A stretch of DNA of 64,000 nt, from positions 649,530 through 713,529 of the forward strand of contig NZ_JAPHEH010000001.1 of NCBI RefSeq assembly GCF_029607905.1, read 5' to 3'. This document shows, piece by piece, positions 26,840 through 35,963 of this stretch. The stretch's first letter is position 1. Every line of letters begins with the position of its first letter. The notes under the pieces are model-generated. The model was not told the DNA's origin, searched no databases, and was given only the letters and a program-made list of their open reading frames with translations. Origin of the DNA: Thiovibrio frasassiensis (GTDB lineage: Bacteria > Desulfobacterota > Desulfobulbia > Desulfobulbales > Desulfurivibrionaceae). Position numbers and translations under genes: made by a program.

Positions 26840-26865
26840 ATAAATCAAATATACATTTAACTTAT
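26840..26865. promoter_or_regulatory. Dyad operator upstream of the TetR-type regulator
   Basis: A 26-bp imperfect palindrome (20 of 26 positions symmetric) starting ATAAATCAAAT and ending ATTTAACTTAT. It lies 20-45 bp before the GTG start of the regulator and downstream of TTGACG (26823-26828). Likely autoregulatory site of the TetR-type protein. Confidence 0.5.
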
Positions 26866-26884
26866 TACGCAAAGGAAACACCCC

Positions 26885-27562
26885 GTGAGAAAACTACGAA
26901 GCGACGGCCAGGAAACCCGCCAGAACCTGCTGGCGGCCGCAGGCAGGATCTTTGCCGCCAAAGGCTTTCGCGATACCACCATCGCCGAGATCTGCCAGCA
27001 GGCAGGGGCCAACACCGCCGCGATCAGCTACCATTTCGGCAGCAAGGAAGCCCTCTATGCGGAGAGCTGGCGCTATGCCTTCACCGAGTCGCTGAACCTC
27101 TATCCCCCCGATGGCAGCATTCCGCCGGACGCCCCCCCGGAAAAACGCCTGCGGGGCCGGATTCTCGCGATCATGCGGCGGATCGTGGACCCGCAAAGCC
27201 ATGATTTCGACATCTTCCACAAGGAAATGGCAAACCCCACCGGCCTGTTGGCCCAGGCCATGCAGGAGTCGGTGGAACAGATTTTCAAGGGCCTCAGTCT
27301 TCTGGTGGGAGAATTGCTCGGAAAGGAGCCCCACGAATCCGAGGTGCAGCTCTGCGCCATGAGTATCCGGGCCCAGTGTTTCGGCCCGTTGCTTCTCGCC
27401 CGCCGCCGCAAGGCGGATCAAGGCCTCTTCACCACCGGCGTTGAACCCCTGCTCGATGATGTGGAGCAGTTGGCCGATCATGTCACCCGCTTCAGCCTGG
27501 CGGGCATCCGTGCACTTCACCCCCTACACCATCAACAGTCTCTCGTCGAGGTTGACTCATGA
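26885..27562 (+). CDS. TetR-family regulator with CecR-type C-terminal domain
   Basis: 225 residues from a GTG. The N-terminal helix-turn-helix is typical (LLAAAGRIFAAKGFRDTTI, ICQQAGANTAAISYHFGSKEALY), and the C-terminal ligand domain matches the CecR/DUF1956 type (DFDIFHKEMANPTG). In E. coli CecR controls an ABC exporter. Here the gene overlaps by 4 bp (ATGA) the first gene of a tripartite exporter operon, so it probably represses that operon in the absence of an inducing compound. Confidence 0.9.
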   Translation: MRKLRSDGQETRQNLLAAAGRIFAAKGFRDTTIAEICQQAGANTAAISYHFGSKEALYAESWRYAFTESLNLYPPDGSIPPDAPPEKRLRGRILAIMRRIVDPQSHDFDIFHKEMANPTGLLAQAMQESVEQIFKGLSLLVGELLGKEPHESEVQLCAMSIRAQCFGPLLLARRRKADQGLFTTGVEPLLDDVEQLADHVTRFSLAGIRALHPLHHQQSLVEVDS

Positions 27563-28854
27563 AACACCCGGCCAAGAAAGCCCTGATCATTCTGATCGCC
27601 GCACTGCTTCTCGGCAGCCTCGCCACCTGGCAGCTGACCCGCAGCAAGGCGAAGAATGGCGCCGGTTACCGGACCGCCGAACTGACCCGCGGGGATCTGC
27701 TGGTGACCATCAGCGCCACCGGCACCGTGGAGCCGGAGGAGGTCATCGACGTCGGCGCCCAGGTGGCCGGACGGATCGTTTCCTTCGGCAAGGATGCCCA
27801 CGATAAAACCGTGGATTACGGCTCACTGGTCGAGGCGGGCACGGTGCTGGCCCGGATCGACGACTCGCTCTACGCGGCGGACGTGACCCAGGCCGAGGCC
27901 CAGCTCATGTCGAACAAGGCCGGCTTGCAAAAGGCCAAGGCCGACTTGAACCAGGCGGAGCTGAACTGGAAACGGGCCCAACTCCTCGGCTCCTCCCAGG
28001 CCCTGTCGCAATCGGCCTACGAATCCTACGAATCGGCGCATACAACCGCGCTGGCCCAGGTGGCGGTGAGCGAGGCCTCCATCCGCCAAGGGGAGGCGGC
28101 CCTGGCCCGCGCCCGGCGCAACCTGGGGTACTGCACCATCACCTCGCCGGTCAAGGGCATCATCATCGACCGCAGGGTCAACACCGGCCAGACCGTGGTG
28201 GCGAGCCTCAATGCCCCGAGCCTCTTCCTGCTGGCCAAGGATCTTACCCGCATCCAGGTCTGGGTAGCGGTGAACGAGGCGGATATCGGCAGAATCCAAC
28301 CCGGCCAGCCGGTGACCTTTACGGTGGATGCCTTTCCCAACGAAACCTTCACAGGCGAGGTGGGCAAGATCCGACTCAACGCCTCCATGACCCAGAACGT
28401 AGTGACCTACACGGTGGAGATCACCACCGACAACACGGATGGCCGCTTGCTGCCCTATCTCACCGCCAACGTGCTCTTTCAGCTGCAGCAGGTGCGCGAC
28501 GTCCTGCAGGCGCCCAATGCGGCCCTGCGCTGGAGCCCGCCCGCCTGGGAAGGCGAGGCAGAACCCGGCAAGAAAAAAAGCGGGATAAAAGAAAGCAAAA
28601 AAGCATCCTCCGCCCCAGAACCGGGCAAGAAAAGCGGCAGCCTCTGGGTGCTGGACAAGGACCGGAAGCCACGCCGGATCGCGGTCCTGACCGGAGCCAG
28701 CGACGGCACCAACACCGTGGTGGAGAGCATGGAGCTGCGCGAGGGGATGCAGGTCATCACCGGGATACGCATCTCCGAAACGGAAAAGAGCGCGGGGGGC
28801 AGCCCTTTCACCCCGCAGTTCGCCCGCGGCAACAAGGCCAAGGCAGAGAAGTAG
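27559..28854 (+). CDS. Periplasmic adaptor (MacA-like, HlyD family)
   Basis: 431 residues with an N-terminal membrane anchor (KKALIILIAALLLGSL), a lipoyl/barrel-sandwich domain (GTVEPEEVIDVGAQVAGRI), a helical hairpin (about residues 105-190) and beta-barrel and membrane-proximal domains (SPVKGIIIDRRVNTGQTVV). It bridges the ABC transporter and the outer-membrane channel. Unusually, a Lys/Pro/Glu-rich insert of about 35 residues (about 335-370) interrupts the C-terminal membrane-proximal domain just before SGSLWVLDKDRKP. Second gene of the exporter operon. Confidence 0.92.
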   Translation: MKHPAKKALIILIAALLLGSLATWQLTRSKAKNGAGYRTAELTRGDLLVTISATGTVEPEEVIDVGAQVAGRIVSFGKDAHDKTVDYGSLVEAGTVLARIDDSLYAADVTQAEAQLMSNKAGLQKAKADLNQAELNWKRAQLLGSSQALSQSAYESYESAHTTALAQVAVSEASIRQGEAALARARRNLGYCTITSPVKGIIIDRRVNTGQTVVASLNAPSLFLLAKDLTRIQVWVAVNEADIGRIQPGQPVTFTVDAFPNETFTGEVGKIRLNASMTQNVVTYTVEITTDNTDGRLLPYLTANVLFQLQQVRDVLQAPNAALRWSPPAWEGEAEPGKKKSGIKESKKASSAPEPGKKSGSLWVLDKDRKPRRIAVLTGASDGTNTVVESMELREGMQVITGIRISETEKSAGGSPFTPQFARGNKAKAEK

Positions 28855-28861
28855 AGCAGCC

Positions 28862-29563
28862 ATGAACCTCATCGAACTGCACGGTATCGAAAAAACCTAC
28901 CAGATGGGCGACATCTCCGTGCCCGTGCTGAAGGGCATCTCCCTTTCCATCCGGCAAGGAGAGCTGGTCGCGCTCACCGGCTCGTCCGGCTCCGGGAAAT
29001 CCACGCTGATGAACATCCTCGGCTGCCTGGACCGGCCCAGCGCAGGCGAATACTGGCTGGACGGCCAGGAGACCTCCACCCTCTCCACCGATGAGCGGGC
29101 CCTGCTCCGCAACCGCAAGCTGGGCTTCGTCTTCCAGAGCTTCAATCTCCTGGCCCGAACCAGCGCCATCGAGAATGTGGCCATGCCGCTCACCTATGCC
29201 GCCGAACCCTTGAGCGAACGCGAAGCCAGGGAGCGGGCCGCCGAGATGCTTAACCGGGTTGGCTTGGGTGACCGGCTGGACCATCATCCCTCGCAGCTTT
29301 CCGGCGGCCAGCAGCAGCGGGTGGCCATCGCCCGGGCCCTGATCAACCGCCCGCCGGTGCTTTTTGCCGACGAACCCACCGGCAACCTGGATTCCAAGAC
29401 CAGCGAAGAGGTGCTCAAGATGTTCGAGCGGCTCAACAGCGAAGACAAGATCACCATCATCATGGTAACCCACGACCCAAAGGTAGCCGGACACGCCAAA
29501 CGGATGATCCGCATGGAAGACGGGGTGATCCGAAACGATGCCCCCCCGGGAGGCAGGCCATGA
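28862..29563 (+). CDS. ABC transporter ATPase, MacB-type
   Basis: 233 residues. Walker A GSSGSGKST, Q-loop FVFQSFNLL, signature LSGGQQQRVAIARAL, Walker B PPVLFADEPTGNLD and H-loop VTHDP are all intact. It is of the LolD/MacB type that powers mechanotransmission exporters. It is separate from the permease, unlike fused E. coli MacB, and overlaps it by 4 bp. Confidence 0.94.
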   Translation: MNLIELHGIEKTYQMGDISVPVLKGISLSIRQGELVALTGSSGSGKSTLMNILGCLDRPSAGEYWLDGQETSTLSTDERALLRNRKLGFVFQSFNLLARTSAIENVAMPLTYAAEPLSEREARERAAEMLNRVGLGDRLDHHPSQLSGGQQQRVAIARALINRPPVLFADEPTGNLDSKTSEEVLKMFERLNSEDKITIIMVTHDPKVAGHAKRMIRMEDGVIRNDAPPGGRP

Positions 29564-30927
29564 TGGTCTACACCACCGCCCGCACCGCCTTCCGCGCCCT
29601 GCGCCGCAATCCCTTGCGGGCCATGCTCACCACCCTGGGCATTGTCATCGGCGTGGGCGCGGTCATCGCCATGATGGAGATCGGGGCCGGGGCCTCGGCG
29701 GCGCTGAAAAAAACCATCGCCAGCATGGGGGCCAATGTCCTGGTAATCCGACCCGGCACCGCCTCGAGCGGCGGAGTCTCCTTCGGCGCCGGCTCCACCA
29801 CCACCCTGACTCCGGAAGACAGCCTCGCTATCCTGCGGGAATGCCCGGCGGTACGCAACGCCACCCCCATGGTCCGGGCCCGGACCCAGGTGGTCTACGG
29901 CAACCGCAACTGGGTGCCCAACGCCATCTACGGCACCACCCCGGCCTATCTCGATGTCCAGGACTGGTCCATTCTCGCCGAGGGCGAGCCCTTCAGCGAC
30001 CGGGATGTCTTAAACGGCAACCGGGTCTGCATCCTGGGCAAAAGCCTGGTCCGGGAGCTCTTCGAGGGCGAGTCGGCGGTGGGCAAGGAGATCCGGATCA
30101 AGAACATCGCCTTTCGGGTGATCGGGGTGCTCACCCCCAAAGGCGCCAACATGATGGGTTTTGACCAGGACGATGTCATCCTCGCCCCCTGGACCACCAT
30201 CAAGTACCGGGTTACCGGCGCCAGCCTCTCGACCGCCAACCAGAGCACCGCCACCGCCGCCGATTCGGTGAACACCCTCTCCAATCTCTACCCCACGGCC
30301 CAGCGCAGCCTCTACCCGGAACGCTCCGCCGTCCAGCAAGCCAACAATCCCATGCCGGTGCGCTTCGCCAATATCGACCAGATCATGGCCGCGGCCAACA
30401 GCTCGGCGGAGATTCCCTTGGCCATCGAACAGATCGCCGGGGTCCTCCGAGAACGGCACCGCATCCGCAACGGCGAGCCGGACGATTTCAACATCCGCGA
30501 CATGGCCGAGCTCACCAAAACCCTCTCCACCACCACCAGCCTGATGACCAACCTGCTGCTGGCGGTGGCCATGATCTCCCTGGTCGTGGGCGGGGTGGGA
30601 ATCATGAACATCATGCTCGTTTCGGTTACCGAACGCACCCGGGAGATCGGGCTGCGCATGGCGGTCGGCGCCCGGGGCAAAGACATCCTCCGCCAGTTTT
30701 TGGTGGAAGCGGTGGTCCTCTGCCTCACCGGCGGGGCCATGGGCATCGTCCTCGGCCACGGCGGCTCCCTGCTGGTCAAGCTCCTGCTCAAGTGGCCGGT
30801 GGAGACCTCGCCCGCGGCCATCGCTACGGCGGTACTGGTTTCCGCCGGGGTGGGGATCATCTTCGGCTTTTATCCGGCCTGGAAGGCCTCCCGCCTTGAT
30901 CCCATCGAAGCGCTCCGTTATGAATAA
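29560..30927 (+). CDS. ABC transporter permease, MacB-type
   Basis: 455 residues. An N-terminal helix (RNPLRAMLTTLGIVIGVGAVIAM) is followed by a periplasmic MacB_PCD domain of about 230 residues and three C-terminal helices of the FtsX domain (MTNLLLAVAMISLVVGGVGIMNIMLVSVTERTREIGLRMAVGA...). It carries substrates from the periplasm to the MacA/TolC conduit. The periplasmic domain is a little longer than usual, with a Ser/Thr-rich stretch at about 225-250. Operon with the ATPase and adaptor. Confidence 0.93.
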   Translation: MMVYTTARTAFRALRRNPLRAMLTTLGIVIGVGAVIAMMEIGAGASAALKKTIASMGANVLVIRPGTASSGGVSFGAGSTTTLTPEDSLAILRECPAVRNATPMVRARTQVVYGNRNWVPNAIYGTTPAYLDVQDWSILAEGEPFSDRDVLNGNRVCILGKSLVRELFEGESAVGKEIRIKNIAFRVIGVLTPKGANMMGFDQDDVILAPWTTIKYRVTGASLSTANQSTATAADSVNTLSNLYPTAQRSLYPERSAVQQANNPMPVRFANIDQIMAAANSSAEIPLAIEQIAGVLRERHRIRNGEPDDFNIRDMAELTKTLSTTTSLMTNLLLAVAMISLVVGGVGIMNIMLVSVTERTREIGLRMAVGARGKDILRQFLVEAVVLCLTGGAMGIVLGHGGSLLVKLLLKWPVETSPAAIATAVLVSAGVGIIFGFYPAWKASRLDPIEALRYE

Positions 30928-30974
30928 AAATGCCAGGGCCGGCTTTTCGGCCCATCTTATTAAGGAGTAACCCC

Positions 30975-32426
30975 ATGAACCGCACCACCTACCGGACCTC
31001 CCTGGCCCTCTGCCTCTGCCTGCCCCTCCTGACCAGTTGCGCGCTGGGTCCCGATTTCCTCCGCCCGGAAACCAAGGTCTCCTCCCAGTGGCTGGGGCAA
31101 CCGCCCCCCGCTGGCGAGGCTGCGCCCACGGTGGAACAAAACCTGGCCCAGTGGTGGACGGTGTTCAACGATCCCCAGCTCACTTCCCTGATCGAACGGG
31201 GAATGCAGGCCAACCTGGACTTGCGCATGGCCGAAAGCCGCATCCGCCAAGCGCGCGCCTCCATGGGTATTGCCGGGGCGGACCTCGGCCCGACCGTCAA
31301 TACCGCGGCCTCCCTCACCCGCAGCCGGACCCCGGCCTCCGCCAGCCGGAGCGAGGTGGCAACCGGCAATCTCTATCAGATGGGATTCGATGCCGGCTGG
31401 GAGATCGATCTCTTCGGCGGCTTGCGGCGCGGGGTTGAAGCGGCGGGCGCGGATTACGAAGCGGCGGTGGAAAGCCGCAGCGATCTCTTGGTGAGCCTGA
31501 GCGCCGAGGTGGCCTCCAACTATCTCAACCTCCGCTCCCTGCAACAGCGGCTCGCTATTGCCCGGGAGAACCTGACCGCCCAAAAACACACCACCGACCT
31601 GACCCGCCAGCGCTTTGACGCAGGCTTTGCCAGCAAACTCGATCTGGTGCGGGCGGAAGCGCTGGCCGCCAACACGGCCGGGCAGATCCCGCTCCTTGAG
31701 GCGCAGGTCCGGCAAACGATCTACAGCCTCAGCCTGCTCCTCGGCGGCGAACCCGCCGCCCTGTTGGAAGAACTGAGCCCGGAGGGTGCCCTGCCCACGG
31801 CGCAAGCAACAGTGCCGGTGGGCTTGCCTTCCGATCTGCTTTTGCGGCGACCGGATATCCGCAAGGCGGTTGCCAAGCTCCATGCGGCCACCGCCCGGAT
31901 CGGCGTAGCCAAGAGTGATCTCTTCCCCAAATTCACGATCTCCGGGGCCCTTGGCTACCAGAACAGCAATTCCAATGCCCTCTTCTTCCCTGCCAGCAGC
32001 TTCTGGTCCCTCGGACCCGCCCTGAACTGGCCGCTTTTTGACATGGGCCGCACCCGCGCCAATCTCGAACTGAAAAAGGCGGTGCAGGAAGAGGAGCTCC
32101 TGGCCTATGAGCAGACAGTACTCAACGCCCTGCGCGAGGTGGAAAACGCCCTCATCGCCTCGACCAAGGAGGAGGAACATCGCCAAGCCATGGCCCAGGC
32201 CGTGGCGGCCAACCGCAGCGCCGTGGAGCTGGCCACCGCCCTCTACACCGCGGGGCAGAACGACTTCCTCGCCGTGCTCGATGCCCAGCGCTCCCTCTAT
32301 GCGGCCGAGGATAGCTTGGCCCAGTCCAGCCGCACCGTCTCCACCAATCTCGTCGCCCTGTTCAAGGCGCTGGGCGGCGGCTGGCAGACGGTAGAGCCCG
32401 CAACTCCCGCCGGTTCCGACTCCTAG
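30975..32426 (+). CDS. Outer-membrane efflux lipoprotein, NodT/TolC family
   Basis: 483 residues from the ATG at 30975, chosen for AAGGAG at 30962-30967; the frame begins 15 codons earlier. Signal peptide with lipobox LLTSCALGPDF, so it is an outer-membrane lipoprotein. Two OEP domains have the family motifs WEIDLFGGLRRGVEAA, ASKLDLVRAE, LLRRPDIRKAVAKLHAA and ALNWPLFDMGRTRA. It provides the outer-membrane channel for the MacA/MacB-like exporter encoded directly upstream. Confidence 0.93.
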   Translation: MNRTTYRTSLALCLCLPLLTSCALGPDFLRPETKVSSQWLGQPPPAGEAAPTVEQNLAQWWTVFNDPQLTSLIERGMQANLDLRMAESRIRQARASMGIAGADLGPTVNTAASLTRSRTPASASRSEVATGNLYQMGFDAGWEIDLFGGLRRGVEAAGADYEAAVESRSDLLVSLSAEVASNYLNLRSLQQRLAIARENLTAQKHTTDLTRQRFDAGFASKLDLVRAEALAANTAGQIPLLEAQVRQTIYSLSLLLGGEPAALLEELSPEGALPTAQATVPVGLPSDLLLRRPDIRKAVAKLHAATARIGVAKSDLFPKFTISGALGYQNSNSNALFFPASSFWSLGPALNWPLFDMGRTRANLELKKAVQEEELLAYEQTVLNALREVENALIASTKEEEHRQAMAQAVAANRSAVELATALYTAGQNDFLAVLDAQRSLYAAEDSLAQSSRTVSTNLVALFKALGGGWQTVEPATPAGSDS

Positions 32427-32474
32427 CCGGAGCTGCACCTTGCAACTCCTGGGGGGCATGCGGATGGCCGGGCA

Positions 32475-33440
32475 ATGATGGAAAGAAAAAACTCGGTGCG
32501 CATCCAGCCCCAGCAGGTGGGGCAGCAGCTGCTCGACTTTATCAGCCAGCGCTTCACCTACCGGAGCAGGGAGGAATGGCAGGCGGAACTGACAGCCCAC
32601 CGTTTCCTCCTCAACGATACCGAGGCGCGAGGTGATGCCGTCCTGGCTGCCGGCGACCGCCTCGTTTACCTGATGGACGCCCTGATCGAACCCCCGGTGG
32701 CCACCGACTACACCATCCTCCACGAAGATGACGACCTGCTGGTAATCGACAAACCCGCCCCCCTGCCCTGCCATCCCGGCGGCCGCTTCTTCGCCCATAC
32801 CCTCTGGGCCCTGCTCAAGGAAAACCACGGATTCGACAATCCGAGGCTCATCAACCGGCTGGATCGGGAGACCTCCGGCCTTGTGCTGGTGGCCAAGAAC
32901 AAAGCTGCGGCCCGCCTGTGCCAGGCGCAGTTTATCCAGCACACGGTGGAGAAGGTCTATCTGGTGGTGGTGGAAGGGGATTTCCCGGACACGCCGATTG
33001 GGGTGGAGGCCATTGGCTGGCTGGGGGTGGACCCGGAGAGCGCGATCCGCAAGAAGATGCGGTTCTATCCCACCCAAAACGATGCGCCCCCAGGAGCAGC
33101 GGAATCCAGCACCGAGTTCCACCGAATCTCCACCGCCAGCAACGGTAGCCTGAGCCTGGTGGCAGCGAAGCCGCACACCGGCCGCTGCCATCAGATCCGG
33201 GCGACCTTGCTACACTTGGGCTTTCCGGTGGTGGGCGATAAACTCTACGGACTGGATGAGCAGCTTTTCCTCCGTTTCAAGGAAGGGCACCTGAGCGCCA
33301 CCGACCACACCCTGCTCCGCATCCCCCGCCAGGCCCTGCATGCAGCCAGTCTGCGCCTCAACCATCCGACCACCGGCAAGGAGCTGGAGTTTTCCGCCCC
33401 GTTACCGTCTGCGCTTCAGGGATTACTGGCAGGGAGATAG
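32475..33440 (+). CDS. RluA-family pseudouridine synthase
   Basis: 321 residues. An N-terminal S4-like region (about 1-75) precedes the catalytic domain with INRLDRETSGLVLVAKN (catalytic Asp), YTILHEDDDLLVIDKPAPLPCHPGG, and PHTGRCHQIRATLLHLGFPVVGDKLYG. It isomerises uridine in rRNA or tRNA; the target site cannot be read from sequence. It follows the exporter operon after 48 bp and is the last high-GC gene before the AT-rich cassette array. Confidence 0.9.
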   Translation: MMERKNSVRIQPQQVGQQLLDFISQRFTYRSREEWQAELTAHRFLLNDTEARGDAVLAAGDRLVYLMDALIEPPVATDYTILHEDDDLLVIDKPAPLPCHPGGRFFAHTLWALLKENHGFDNPRLINRLDRETSGLVLVAKNKAAARLCQAQFIQHTVEKVYLVVVEGDFPDTPIGVEAIGWLGVDPESAIRKKMRFYPTQNDAPPGAAESSTEFHRISTASNGSLSLVAAKPHTGRCHQIRATLLHLGFPVVGDKLYGLDEQLFLRFKEGHLSATDHTLLRIPRQALHAASLRLNHPTTGKELEFSAPLPSALQGLLAGR

Positions 33441-33887
33441 ACCTGATTCCCTGTAAACGTGCCCAACTTCTTGGGGCTGGTTTTCCTGGGGCAATTTAGG
33501 TTTACTTTTCCCTTGAGATTCCATACCCTATCAGACAATAAGTGGAAACCGGTCATGACAGAATCGGGGAGTATTCCCCCATTATCTGTAATCCACCGTT
33601 TTCAAAGGATAAAATCATTGCCTTGCCCCTTGTAGTCAGGTAGGCAGATAACACCCCGACTATTTTTAGCCGGAATTATATAGCTAGCTACATAACACCC
33701 CCATACGGGGTGGATATATAGCTATTTAAGAGAAAAAACGCTCAAAACTTGCCCAGAAAAATCAATTAAAGGGCCTAAAAACGAGCAGAAAATTTCAACT
33801 CGAGCTAGCTCGATAATAAATATGTTATGTGTTTAGGAATGACTGATTTCGAAACATAGCGGCCAATGTGGAAATGAGAATCATCCC
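33441..33887. other. AT-rich non-coding region with palindromes, left flank of the cassette array
   Basis: No gene seen. It holds a hairpin CACCCC/GGGGTG (33696-33712) flanked by two direct copies of ATATAGCTA (33678-33686 and 33716-33724), and a perfect palindrome TCGAGCTAGCTCGA (33800-33813). ACATAAC (33690-33696) and GTTATGT (33824-33830) are complementary and could be the R'' and R' of a decayed attC, but inner L boxes do not pair. The G^TTATGT at 33824 is the predicted left boundary of the first cassette. Confidence 0.5.
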
Positions 33888-34967
33888 ATGCGGAATACAC
33901 CAACAGATGACATCGGAATATTAAAAACAGTCTGGAGGAAGGATGAGGCAGGCGTTTGGGCTGGTCACGATCTAAAAGGCATTGACCTGAAACCGCGAGA
34001 AGGATTCACAAAGGATTATTTCAAGATACAAAATAGCGAAATGAATCTTATGACCCAGAGTCCGGGTCCTATCATGAATAGTTTATTTACCACGTTTGGT
34101 ACCACAGAATTTTTAATACGTCAAAGCATCGTGCCTGTCGTGGCTTGGAATAATGGTGATGAAGAGATGCGCTGCATTGGTACAGGCTTTTTCATTAGTG
34201 CTTCTGGCCTGCTGCTAACCGCCGCTCACGTACTTCGTGATCCTGTTGACGAAAATTATACCACTCTCACTCAGGTTGACGAACGGTCTTTCAGGTTGGA
34301 CGAGTCGTTGCAATATGGTGTTTTAATTCCTGCGAACCCAGCCATGAAAAACGCTCCAAGTCCACCATTTCAAATTCATCCAGCTATGCGGGAAGCAAAA
34401 TGGTTTATGTGTCCATTTGAGTGGACACAACATTGGGGAAAAAACATCCAAAACCCACTTTTGCATAAAAAACCTGAATTCAAACTCGACCTAGATATTG
34501 CGGTATGCAAGGTTAGAGAACAGCCCTTGATTGGTAACTATCAGCCGTTGAATATAGGTATGCATAATCTCAAGCTTAATGACCGTGCTGTAGCGATCGG
34601 TTATCCCGAAATGCGGAATATACGATTTGGTGGTGATGATTATCAACCAGAACTGGTTGTTTCAGTTGGCTCAGTAACGGCCATTTATCCTGATAACATA
34701 ACGGAAAAGGAAAACCCAACGGATGGACCCAATTTCGAATTTAACGCAAAAATTCCGGGCAAAATGAGTGGTAGTCCTATTTTAGTTGGCGGAGGGATTA
34801 TAACGAAAGGAGTTGTTAGTCGCAGTTTGGGAAGCAAGGAAAATCACGCCAGCGGATGTCTAATCGCACCCATGATGGGTTTACCATTAATTGAAAATAA
34901 AAGCCTGTTTGAGCTAATGAATAATGGCAAGGATGGAATCCCTCAATTTATCGGAAAAGGTCTTTAG
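33888..34967 (+). CDS. Trypsin-like serine protease (cassette-borne)
   Basis: 359 residues with a chymotrypsin/trypsin fold: IGTGFFISASGLLLTAAHVL (catalytic His), KLDLDIAVCKV (Asp) and GKMSGSPILVGGG (Ser in the MSGSP oxyanion motif). There is no signal peptide, so it is probably cytoplasmic. It has an N-terminal extension of about 70 residues before the protease domain and an insert with Cys and Trp residues (AKWFMCPFEWTQHWGKN). Composition is strongly AT-rich compared with neighbours. It is the gene of cassette 1, followed by attC-A. Trypsin-like proteases without export signals occur in some defence systems, but nothing else here supports that. Confidence 0.85.
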   Translation: MRNTPTDDIGILKTVWRKDEAGVWAGHDLKGIDLKPREGFTKDYFKIQNSEMNLMTQSPGPIMNSLFTTFGTTEFLIRQSIVPVVAWNNGDEEMRCIGTGFFISASGLLLTAAHVLRDPVDENYTTLTQVDERSFRLDESLQYGVLIPANPAMKNAPSPPFQIHPAMREAKWFMCPFEWTQHWGKNIQNPLLHKKPEFKLDLDIAVCKVREQPLIGNYQPLNIGMHNLKLNDRAVAIGYPEMRNIRFGGDDYQPELVVSVGSVTAIYPDNITEKENPTDGPNFEFNAKIPGKMSGSPILVGGGIITKGVVSRSLGSKENHASGCLIAPMMGLPLIENKSLFELMNNGKDGIPQFIGKGL

Positions 34968-35021
34968 GTCTGCTTTTGGCCGGAAGTAAAGTTAAGTAAG
35001 TCAAATGAAGAGCAATAAATC

Positions 35022-35111
35022 ACATAACCAATCAATTCACTGGATGCCGATAACGTCTGCGGCCCTAAGGGGCCAAATTTTTGGCGGCACCAGTGATTTT
35101 TAGCGTTGGGC
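35022..35111 (+). repeat. attC-like site A
   Basis: R'' ACATAAC (35022-35028), L'' TCACTGGATGCCG (35037-35049), L' CGGCACCAGTGA (35085-35096) and R' GTTGGGC (35105-35111). L'' and L' pair over 12 bp with a single extrahelical A (35044), the hallmark that orients attC recombination. A further hairpin GGCCC/GGGCC lies in the loop. Total 90 bp. R'' and R' differ because R' takes its last six bases from the next cassette. Confidence 0.78.
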
Positions 35112-35159
35112 TTTCCTAATACTTTGTTAGACGTGCTACCTCTCGTTGAAGGAGACATC

Positions 35160-35876
35160 ATGCGGTTCATTGTGCCTGCAATAGCTCTCTTAGTTCTACT
35201 CTCAGGGTGTACGTCATCTTCTTCGGCGTATAAAGAAAGTTTCTCGGAGGTGCATGTTTCATCCGATCTCAAAAAGATATTAGTAATCGGAACTGATAAA
35301 TACTCTTATGAATTTGATGTCCCCGCCCCTTTGTCGCAGATGATTAATTCGCCGCTGAAAAAGGGCCTTAGTTTTCTGTTTCAGAATGATGGCGCCATAG
35401 CATTTGAGGTTAAAAAAGATGGGACGATTCTCGGTTCTTTTTCTGTTGTCCTACCAGATTCGTTTTTTCAAGACCACGAAAGCATGAAACAAGTAGCTGA
35501 GAGCATCGGCTTTTCCCATGGTCATATCTATTCACTCAAGGGGCGAATGCAGGTCGTACGAGACGGTATGCCAATACCTCGGTATGTGGCGTGGTCCGAT
35601 GCTGACGCTGAAAAATACACAAAAAAACTGGGTGGTGTTTTTTTTCTCCCACTATCTATAGCCGGCCGTCGATTCGATGACAAAAAACCGGTGGCAATGC
35701 AGGGAGCTGATTTTCAAAAGCTGGATCAACGCTACACAGTGGTAGTCGTGGACGGCCAAACAACCAAAGTCGATTTGCTTGGACCTACTGCAGCTATAGT
35801 AGGGGGTGCGACTTGTGCCGCCGCGTGGCCGATATGCCTTGCTGCCGCCTTGCCGATGATGGGGATGAAACCATAG
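35160..35876 (+). CDS. Cassette-borne lipoprotein
   Basis: 238 residues from the ATG at 35160, preceded by GAAGGAGA. Signal peptide MRFIVPAIALLVLL with lipobox LSGC, so it is a lipoprotein. The mature domain starts SSSSAYKESFSEVHVSS and has mixed strands and helices (VLVIGTDKYSYEF, DGAIAFEVKKDGTILGSFSVVLP). The C-terminus is hydrophobic and Ala/Cys-rich (AAIVGGATCAAAWPICLAAALPMM), possibly membrane-inserting. It is not recognised. Gene of cassette 2. Confidence 0.75.
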   Translation: MRFIVPAIALLVLLSGCTSSSSAYKESFSEVHVSSDLKKILVIGTDKYSYEFDVPAPLSQMINSPLKKGLSFLFQNDGAIAFEVKKDGTILGSFSVVLPDSFFQDHESMKQVAESIGFSHGHIYSLKGRMQVVRDGMPIPRYVAWSDADAEKYTKKLGGVFFLPLSIAGRRFDDKKPVAMQGADFQKLDQRYTVVVVDGQTTKVDLLGPTAAIVGGATCAAAWPICLAAALPMMGMKP

Positions 35877-35898
35877 TTGGCACGCCTGATAGTTGGAC

Positions 35899-35905
35899 GT
35901 TGGGC
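35899..35905 (+). repeat. Lone attC R' core GTTGGGC
   Basis: Identical to the R' of attC-A, preceded by ATAGTTGGAC. No matching R'' or L'' is visible upstream, so this is read as the right remnant of a truncated attC and the left boundary of cassette 3. Confidence 0.4.
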
Positions 35906-35963
35906 AACAAAAAATACAATTTAAAACACAACGAAATTATCTGTATTCTCTAGGAACTTCCTT

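Noticed and set aside
30960-33191. 743-codon minus-strand frame
   Set aside because: Antisense to the NodT-type channel and RluA genes; no recognisable domain.
33690-33830. Complete attC before the protease gene
   Set aside because: ACATAAC and GTTATGT are complementary, but no inner L boxes pair over the 141 bp; only the boundary at 33824 is accepted.
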